From the NCBI GenBank assembly GCA_036373915.1, contig DASUUU010000114.1, positions 1 through 43,913 on the forward strand: DNA of 43,913 nt, given 5' to 3'. Positions 39,568-43,913 of the stretch are shown one piece after another. The stretch's first letter is position 1; each line of letters begins with the position of its first letter. The notes beneath the pieces were generated by a model. The model did not search any database and had not been told where the DNA came from. It saw only the letters and a program-made list of their open reading frames with translations. This DNA is from JASLBX01 sp036373915. Its GTDB lineage: Bacteria; Actinomycetota; Actinomycetes; Jiangellales; Jiangellaceae. The position numbers and the translations under genes are program-made.

Positions 39568-40544
39568 GTTCGCTCCTGGACGTGAGGCTCGACCCTTCGG
39601 TACCGCCATGCGCCCAGCACCCGGTGAGCTGTGGCGACCGGCGGGATGGCGATGCTCGTGGTCAGCATTCGCCCGATCTCGGTCGGCGTCGCCGGCCCGG
39701 GTTTGATGCGCAGCCAGGCGAACTGTGCGGTCAGCGCGAGCCATCCGGCGGCCGCCACACCAGCAGTGCGGCGCGCTCCGGCTGCCCCGGCGACTAGTGC
39801 GGCCACTCCACTTGCGGTCGTCGCGACGTGCCAGCCCAGCCGGCCCCGCGGGGCGAGCGCCACCTGACGCCAGTGCGGCCCGTGACGGCGGCGCATCAGC
39901 ACGTCGTCGGCGTTGCCGGCCTGGGCCCGCACGCTTGCCCACTCGCTCTCCGGACGGACCGGATGAAGTGTCTCGCGGCGCCCGCGGACCAGCCGCCAGC
40001 CACAGCTCCGCATCCGGACCGCCAGATCGGCGTCCTCGCGGTAGGCCCGCCGGAACCGCTCGTCGAACCCGCCGACGCGCTCGAGCGCCACTCGCCGGTA
40101 CGCCATGTCGGCAGTGATCCACGCGGCCGATGCCAGGCCGGCGGTGTTGCGCTCAGCGTCGGTGGGCTTTCGGTGCGCGGGCAACGGCACCCGGATCCGG
40201 GCCTGGACGCCGGCCACGTCGGCAGGCTGCTCGGCCAGATCGGACGCGAGCCGCGCCGCCCAGTCCGCGGGCAACTCGACATCGTCGTCCAGGAAGACCA
40301 CCCACTCGGCACTGGTCTTGCGCCAGCCGGCGTTGCGGGCCGCCGCGGGCCCGTTCGCTCCTGAGCGGACGACCTGCGGATCCAGCGCACCGACCCGCAG
40401 TTCCAGCTCTGGCGGCGCACCCGGCCGGTCGTCCACGACCACGATCTGCTCTGGGCCGCTCGACGGATCCTGCCCAGCGAGGGAGGCGAGCAGCCGGTAC
40501 ACGGTCGGCCGGCCAACGGTCGGGATGACGATCGCGTAGCCCAT
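39564..40544 (-). CDS. GT2-family glycosyltransferase with C-terminal membrane helices
   Basis: 326-residue GT-A transferase: AIVIPTVGRPTVYRLLASLA, IVVVDDRPGAP, AARNAGWRKTSAEWVVFLDD with the DDD metal site, then VGGFDERFRRAYREDADLAV. About residues 230-280 hold hydrophobic stretches (WHVATTASGVAALVAGAAG, AGWLALTAQFAWL), so the enzyme is probably membrane-attached, like transferases acting on lipid-linked sugars. Overlaps the carbamoyltransferase stop by one base (TGATG). Confidence 0.9.
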   Translation of the reverse strand: MGYAIVIPTVGRPTVYRLLASLAGQDPSSGPEQIVVVDDRPGAPPELELRVGALDPQVVRSGANGPAAARNAGWRKTSAEWVVFLDDDVELPADWAARLASDLAEQPADVAGVQARIRVPLPAHRKPTDAERNTAGLASAAWITADMAYRRVALERVGGFDERFRRAYREDADLAVRMRSCGWRLVRGRRETLHPVRPESEWASVRAQAGNADDVLMRRRHGPHWRQVALAPRGRLGWHVATTASGVAALVAGAAGARRTAGVAAAGWLALTAQFAWLRIKPGPATPTEIGRMLTTSIAIPPVATAHRVLGAWRYRRVEPHVQERT

Positions 40545-42193
40545 CAGTCCACCTCGGTCAGGTACACGCTCGGGCGGCGAACCAGGTGCGGGCCGAGCAC
40601 CAACGCATCGACCGGCGTCGAACCGAACAGCTCCAGCGCGTCGCGGGGATCGTCGACGATCGGCCGGCCGGCGGTATTGAGGCTCGTGTTGAGCAGCACC
40701 GGCAGACCGGTGCGGGCTTCGAACGCGCGCAGCAAGGCCGCGACGCGGGGCAGCGTCCGATCGTCGACGGTCTGGATCCGGGCCGTCCCGTCGACGTGGA
40801 CGACTGCGGGTATGCGGTTCCGCCAGCCGGGATGGACCTCGTGCACGAACAGCATGTGCGGGCTCGGTAGCGGGCCACCCGAGAAGATCTCGGCCGCCCG
40901 GTCGGTGAGCACCATCGGGGCAAGCGGGCGGAACTGTTCGCGGCCCTTCACCGCGTTGAGCCGCTCCTGGTTGTTCGGGTCCGCCGGGTTCGCCAGCAGC
41001 GAGCGCTGCCCGAGCGCCCGCGGGCCGTACTCGCTACGCCCGTCGAACCACGCGACGACGCCGTTGCCGGCGAGGATCGCCGCAACTTGATCGACCAGGT
41101 CGGGAGGTGTCGTGAACGGTACGGCCGCGTGGCGCAGCCACCGGGCCAGTTCGTCGTCGGTCCAGGATCGGCCGAGCGCCGCCGACGGCATCGCGGCCGG
41201 CGGCCGGCCGGCGTCCGCGTCAATCTGCAGCGCGGCCCCGAGCGCGGTGCCCGCGTCACCCGCCGCCGGTTGGACCCAGACCTCCTCGAACGGGGTCTCC
41301 CGCCAGATCCGCGAATTCGCCACGCAGTTCAGCGCGGTTCCGCCGGCCATGGTGAGCACCCGATCGCCGGTCTGTGAGTGCAGCCAGCGGGCCAGATCGA
41401 CCAGCACCTCCTCGAGCCGTTCCTGGACGGAGGCCGCCAGGTCGGCATGGTCGGCGGTCCACTCGTCGCCGGTTCGACGCGGTGCCCACCTGCTCCAGTC
41501 CGGAACCTCGGCGACGAAGCCGCCGTCGCCGGTGGCGTAGACGAGCTCGCGCAGCTCGTCGAGGTGACGGGGGCGGCCGTACGAGGCCAACGCCATGACC
41601 TTGTACTCGTCGCTGGATCGCAGGAAGCCGAGGTGCTCGGTGAGTGACTCGTACAACAGCCCGAGCGAGTGGGGCAGCTCCTGGCTCGCGAGCAGCTCGA
41701 GCCTGCTGCCCGTGTACCTGCCTGCCAGGTGGGACGCCCGCTCGCCGCGGCCGTCGAGGACGAGCACGCTGTTCTCCCGGAACGGACTGGCCAGTGCCGC
41801 CGAGGCGGCATGCGCGACGTGATGCGGGACGAAATGGACCGCCCCTTGGTCCAGGCCTGGTAGCGCTGCCGCGAGAAAGTACGGCGCCCGCTCCGCGTAC
41901 GTGACCCGCAAGTGGTCCCAGGCGTCAGAGAGGCCGATCTCGTCCGCCGGTTTGCTGAGCGCCGGATCGAACGAGTAACCCACCGCGTCGACGTCGGCGG
42001 GCGTCAGGCCGGCTTCCTCCAGGCACCACCGCATCGCCAGCTCCGGCAGCTCCCAGGCTGCGAACGGCACGGGGCGTTTGCCGTGTTTGCGGCGGCTGAA
42101 CCGCTCCTCCTCCGCTGCTGCGACGATTTGTCCGTCGACCACGAGAGCGGCGGATGGATCATGGAAGATCGCATTGATACCCAGGACGCGCAT
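40544..42193 (-). CDS. Carbamoyltransferase (NodU/CmcH/TobZ family)
   Basis: Enzyme of 549 aa that transfers a carbamoyl group from carbamoyl phosphate, via carbamoyl-AMP, to a hydroxyl, usually of a sugar in antibiotics or nodulation factors. The N-terminal kinase-like domain shows LGINAIFHDPSAALVVDGQI, EEERFSRRKHGKRPVP, FVPHHVAHAASAALAS (histidine pair around 124-128) and SSDEYKVMALASYG. The C-terminal YrdC-like part has YGPRALGQRSLLANP and GREQFRPLAPMVL. It is the first gene of the nine-gene operon. The start lies 10 nt after a GGGTAA -10, without a Shine-Dalgarno. It predicts a carbamoylated glycan product. Confidence 0.93.
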   Translation of the reverse strand: MRVLGINAIFHDPSAALVVDGQIVAAAEEERFSRRKHGKRPVPFAAWELPELAMRWCLEEAGLTPADVDAVGYSFDPALSKPADEIGLSDAWDHLRVTYAERAPYFLAAALPGLDQGAVHFVPHHVAHAASAALASPFRENSVLVLDGRGERASHLAGRYTGSRLELLASQELPHSLGLLYESLTEHLGFLRSSDEYKVMALASYGRPRHLDELRELVYATGDGGFVAEVPDWSRWAPRRTGDEWTADHADLAASVQERLEEVLVDLARWLHSQTGDRVLTMAGGTALNCVANSRIWRETPFEEVWVQPAAGDAGTALGAALQIDADAGRPPAAMPSAALGRSWTDDELARWLRHAAVPFTTPPDLVDQVAAILAGNGVVAWFDGRSEYGPRALGQRSLLANPADPNNQERLNAVKGREQFRPLAPMVLTDRAAEIFSGGPLPSPHMLFVHEVHPGWRNRIPAVVHVDGTARIQTVDDRTLPRVAALLRAFEARTGLPVLLNTSLNTAGRPIVDDPRDALELFGSTPVDALVLGPHLVRRPSVYLTEVD

Positions 42194-42203
42194 GGGGCCG
42201 GGC

Positions 42204-42228
42204 TTACCCCAGGGTCGGCTCTATACAC
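42204..42228 (-). promoter_or_regulatory. SigF/SigB-type promoter for the nine-gene glycan operon, leaderless
   Basis: Minus strand GTGT (42225-42228), 15 nt, GGGTAA (42204-42209). The ATG of the carbamoyltransferase follows after 10 nt. A palindrome AAGCGCTT (42239-42246) lies just upstream of the -35. Confidence 0.6.
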
Positions 42229-42289
42229 GCTCAACAACAAGCGCTTCTGTCGCTCGGGTCTGAAGTAACGCTTCTACCCGGATATGAGA

Positions 42290-42329
42290 AGCCCACCTGA
42301 TCGCCGGGCGGATGGCGATCAGGTGGGCT
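42290..42329 (-). terminator. 16-bp perfect hairpin after SRPBCC gene
   Basis: AGCCCACCTGATCGCC pairs perfectly with its complement (42314-42329) around 8 nt, 15 bp past the SRPBCC stop. TTCTCATATCC follows on the minus strand. It separates this gene from the glycan operon. Confidence 0.75.
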
Positions 42330-42344
42330 GGCCTGCGAGGCGGC

Positions 42345-42806
42345 CTAGCGTGGGTCCTGAGGGACCTCGCCGCGCCACGCGCCGGATTCGGTCCCACGCG
42401 ACTCGATGAACTCCTTGAAGTTCTTCATGTCCCGCTCAGCCGCTATCGAGACGATACCGGCCTTTTCACCGACCTTCTCGGTGAACGTCTCCGGCGCCAT
42501 CTCGAGCTGGAACATGACGCGGGTCTTGGCGTCCTCCAGCTTGTGGAACGTCACCACGCCGGCATGACCAACTCCGCTGGTGGTCCGCCAGGCGACCCGC
42601 TCGTCGGGAAGCTGTTCGGTTATCTCGGCGTCGAACTCCCGCTCCACTCCCGCGATCTTCACACGCCAGTGCAGGTGCGTGTCGTCCAGTTGCTTGACGG
42701 ACTCCACGTCGCTCATGAACTGGGGGAACTCCTCGAACTGAGTCCACTGGTTGTACGCAGTGCGGACAGGTACGTTCACATCGACCGACTTCTCGGTTGT
42801 GGCCAT
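42345..42806 (-). CDS. SRPBCC (polyketide cyclase/dehydrase-like) protein
   Basis: 153-residue START-like fold protein: EKSVDVNVPVRTAYNQWTQF, EEFPQFMSDVESVKQLDDTH, then WRVKIAGVEREFDAEITEQL, VTFHKLEDAKTRVMFQLEM and a long C-terminal helix (RDMKNFKEFIESRG). It binds a hydrophobic ligand in a central cavity. The stand-alone type is common in actinobacteria with no fixed role. GAGAGGAGCC precedes the ATG, and a full stress-type promoter lies upstream. Confidence 0.92.
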   Translation of the reverse strand: MATTEKSVDVNVPVRTAYNQWTQFEEFPQFMSDVESVKQLDDTHLHWRVKIAGVEREFDAEITEQLPDERVAWRTTSGVGHAGVVTFHKLEDAKTRVMFQLEMAPETFTEKVGEKAGIVSIAAERDMKNFKEFIESRGTESGAWRGEVPQDPR

Positions 42807-42849
42807 GGCAGGCTCCTCTCACGCATGACATTGGTGCTTCACGCGCCGG

Positions 42850-42874
42850 ATACCCGCGCTGCACCGCTGAAAAC
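42850..42874 (-). promoter_or_regulatory. SigF/SigB-type promoter for SRPBCC gene
   Basis: Minus strand GTTT (42871-42874), 15 nt, GGGTAT (42850-42855): full consensus, 43 nt before the start. Confidence 0.7.
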
Positions 42875-42889
42875 GTGCCGCACCGACGG

Positions 42890-43459
42890 TCAGGGTCGAT
42901 GCCTGTCGATCAGGCTCGTCCCCATGGACCTGGCCAGTAAGGCGGCGTCCGCATCACCTTCGGCCGCAGCGATGATCGAGCCCTTGATGAGGATGTGCCA
43001 GGAGCGGGCGAACCCCTCGACGTCCCGCAACCCGGCCTCGGTGGCGAGCGCGGCCACCACATCACGGACGTTCTGCAGGTACGCGACACTCGCCTTGCCC
43101 AGCGGGTGCTCGGGTCCCATCTCGAGCAGCACGGTGATGAAGGCACAGGCATCGAACTCCGGGCCGGCGAACCAGTCGTGGAACACGTCGAAGATCGCTA
43201 GCAGGCGCTCCTCGGGTGTCGATCCGCGGGCTCGCGCCTTGCCGTCGACGAAGTCCATCGTCCACCGCTGGTCGCGAAGCTCGAGGAAGGCGAGCACGAG
43301 GTCGTCCTTGGAAGCGAAGTGCTTGTAAAGGGTCGCCTTCGCGACTCCCGACTTGTAGATCACTTCGTCTATACCAACGTCGCGAACTCCCCGCCTGGAG
43401 AACAGTTCGTACGCGGTGTCGAGGATGCGTTCACGGGGTTTGAGCCCGGATCGGGTCAT
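42890..43459 (-). CDS. TetR-family transcriptional regulator
   Basis: 189-residue repressor-type protein. Helix-turn-helix: RERILDTAYELFSRRGVRDV then IDEVIYKSGVAKATLYKHFA. The C-terminal ligand domain begins SKDDLVLAFLELRDQRW and contains FHDWFAGPEFDACAFITVLL, a common actinobacterial subgroup. It probably represses itself or neighbours in response to a small molecule. ATG 43459 is taken, and GTG 43465 adds two residues. An ACAGA-TCTGT inverted repeat upstream is a likely operator. Divergent from the second STAS gene. Confidence 0.93.
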   Translation of the reverse strand: MTRSGLKPRERILDTAYELFSRRGVRDVGIDEVIYKSGVAKATLYKHFASKDDLVLAFLELRDQRWTMDFVDGKARARGSTPEERLLAIFDVFHDWFAGPEFDACAFITVLLEMGPEHPLGKASVAYLQNVRDVVAALATEAGLRDVEGFARSWHILIKGSIIAAAEGDADAALLARSMGTSLIDRHRP

Positions 43460-43506
43460 GATCACGTACCCGGAGTCGGTGATACTGCCAAGGGCCCCAG
43501 CTTACC

Positions 43507-43526
43507 TAGACAGACCCTTCTGTTCG
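43507..43526. promoter_or_regulatory. Candidate TetR operator
   Basis: TAGACAGACC followed by CTTCTGTTCG contains the inverted repeat ACAGA-CCCT-TCTGT (43510-43523) between the TetR and STAS genes. TAGACAGACC half-sites are typical for TetR-family operators in actinobacteria. Confidence 0.5.
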
Positions 43527-43562
43527 TGTTACAAAAGCGAGGCGAACAATCTGGAGTGACAT

Positions 43563-43913
43563 ATGCCCGAGATGCCTAACCCTGTGCCCGAGGGGGACGC
43601 TGAACCTGCCAAGCTGCAGATTCGCGTGCAGAACGCGCATGGGCCTGCGGTGGTGCGGCTGGCCGGCGAGATCGACCTGTCCAATGCAGCGCGGCTTCAG
43701 GACCAGCTCAGTTTGCTCGTCGAGAACGGGCACGTGGTGGTCGACCTCTCCGAGGTGACGTTCATCGACTCCACCGGCCTCAGCGCGTTCATCGTCGGAC
43801 ATCGCCGGGCCACCGCCGCAGGTACGGGCATGCACCTGGCCGGCGCCACAGGGACGGTGCGCAGGTTGTTCGAGCTCACCCAGCTCGACCGGCACCTTGA
43901 TCATCATGACGCG
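43563..43913 (+). CDS. STAS-domain anti-sigma factor antagonist, cut at right edge
   Basis: 117 residues are visible before the window ends. After a Pro/Glu-rich start (PEMPNPVPEGDAEPAKLQI) come VRLAGEIDLSNAARLQDQL, then VVVDLSEVTFIDSTGLSAF with D69 and phosphorylatable S70, and VRRLFELTQLDRHLD. Same class as the 5172 protein, and the two share the DSTxLSA core and the TQLD element. GGAG precedes ATG 43563. No GGGTA promoter seen here. The TetR operator region is shared. Confidence 0.92.
   Translation, partial: MPEMPNPVPEGDAEPAKLQIRVQNAHGPAVVRLAGEIDLSNAARLQDQLSLLVENGHVVVDLSEVTFIDSTGLSAFIVGHRRATAAGTGMHLAGATGTVRRLFELTQLDRHLDHHDA

Noticed and set aside
42220..42225. TATAGA as a housekeeping -10 for the glycan operon
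   Set aside because: No TTGACA-like -35 at 16-18 nt. The GTGT-N15-GGGTAA pair that fits the 10-nt leaderless rule is preferred.

Overview
The window reads as chromosomal DNA of a high-G+C actinobacterium. Third codon positions are almost always G or C, GTG starts are common, and WhiB, HrdB/SigB-type sigma, Ku/LigD, UdgX and DUF6458/DUF6131 proteins are present. I cannot name the genus from sequence alone. I saw no tRNA, rRNA, CRISPR array or insertion sequence.

Layout. 1-3856 (minus strand): a truncated MMPL exporter, a NarL-type two-component pair and a TfoX-like protein. 3953-9904: a hypothetical protein beside a repeat patch, a STAS anti-sigma antagonist, a degenerate hemerythrin-like protein, a GT4 glycosyltransferase, a Cys-free HesB-like protein with WhiB, DUF6131 and transketolase. 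10224-20745: mostly small stress-type and housekeeping genes (epimerase, cation exchanger, CsbD, UdgX, DUF1801, DUF378, DUF456, secreted nuclease/phosphatase, ArsR-SRPBCC fusion, VOC protein, DUF6458, HhH-GPD protein, DUF7218). 20751-25879: Cys-rich copper-type protein, an unknown gene coupled to Ku, a group 2 sigma factor, LigD (phosphoesterase plus ligase) and a stump of the LigD polymerase domain. 25876-31442: site-2-protease/CBS protein, sulfotransferase, small proteins, PEBP, GT2 and CBS protein. 31673-42193: a glycan locus. It holds one SDR gene on the plus strand and a minus-strand operon of nine overlapping genes: carbamoyltransferase, GT2, GT9, GT4, GT4-like, GmhA, HldE, SDR, GT9. 42345-43913: SRPBCC protein, TetR regulator and a second STAS protein cut by the window edge.

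Two themes tie the window together. First, about 20 gene starts are preceded by a GNTT/GTGT - 14 to 16 nt - GGGTAN motif. This matches the promoter class of SigF/SigB-type stress sigma factors. In eight cases the start codon lies only 9-10 nt past the -10, which implies leaderless mRNA. Ku, LigD, UdgX, CsbD, WhiB, transketolase and the glycan operon all carry it, so the region looks like a stress/DNA-repair regulon. The two STAS proteins fit control by partner switching.

Second, the nine-gene operon combines ADP-heptose synthesis enzymes (GmhA, HldE) with LPS-type GT9 heptosyltransferases and a carbamoyltransferase in an organism that should lack LPS. It probably makes a heptose-containing, possibly carbamoylated surface glycan or secreted glycoside. 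GmhB and HldD are not recognisable here. This locus is the best candidate for an undescribed system, although I recall heptose genes in other actinobacteria, so the novelty lies in the combination and its stress promoter.
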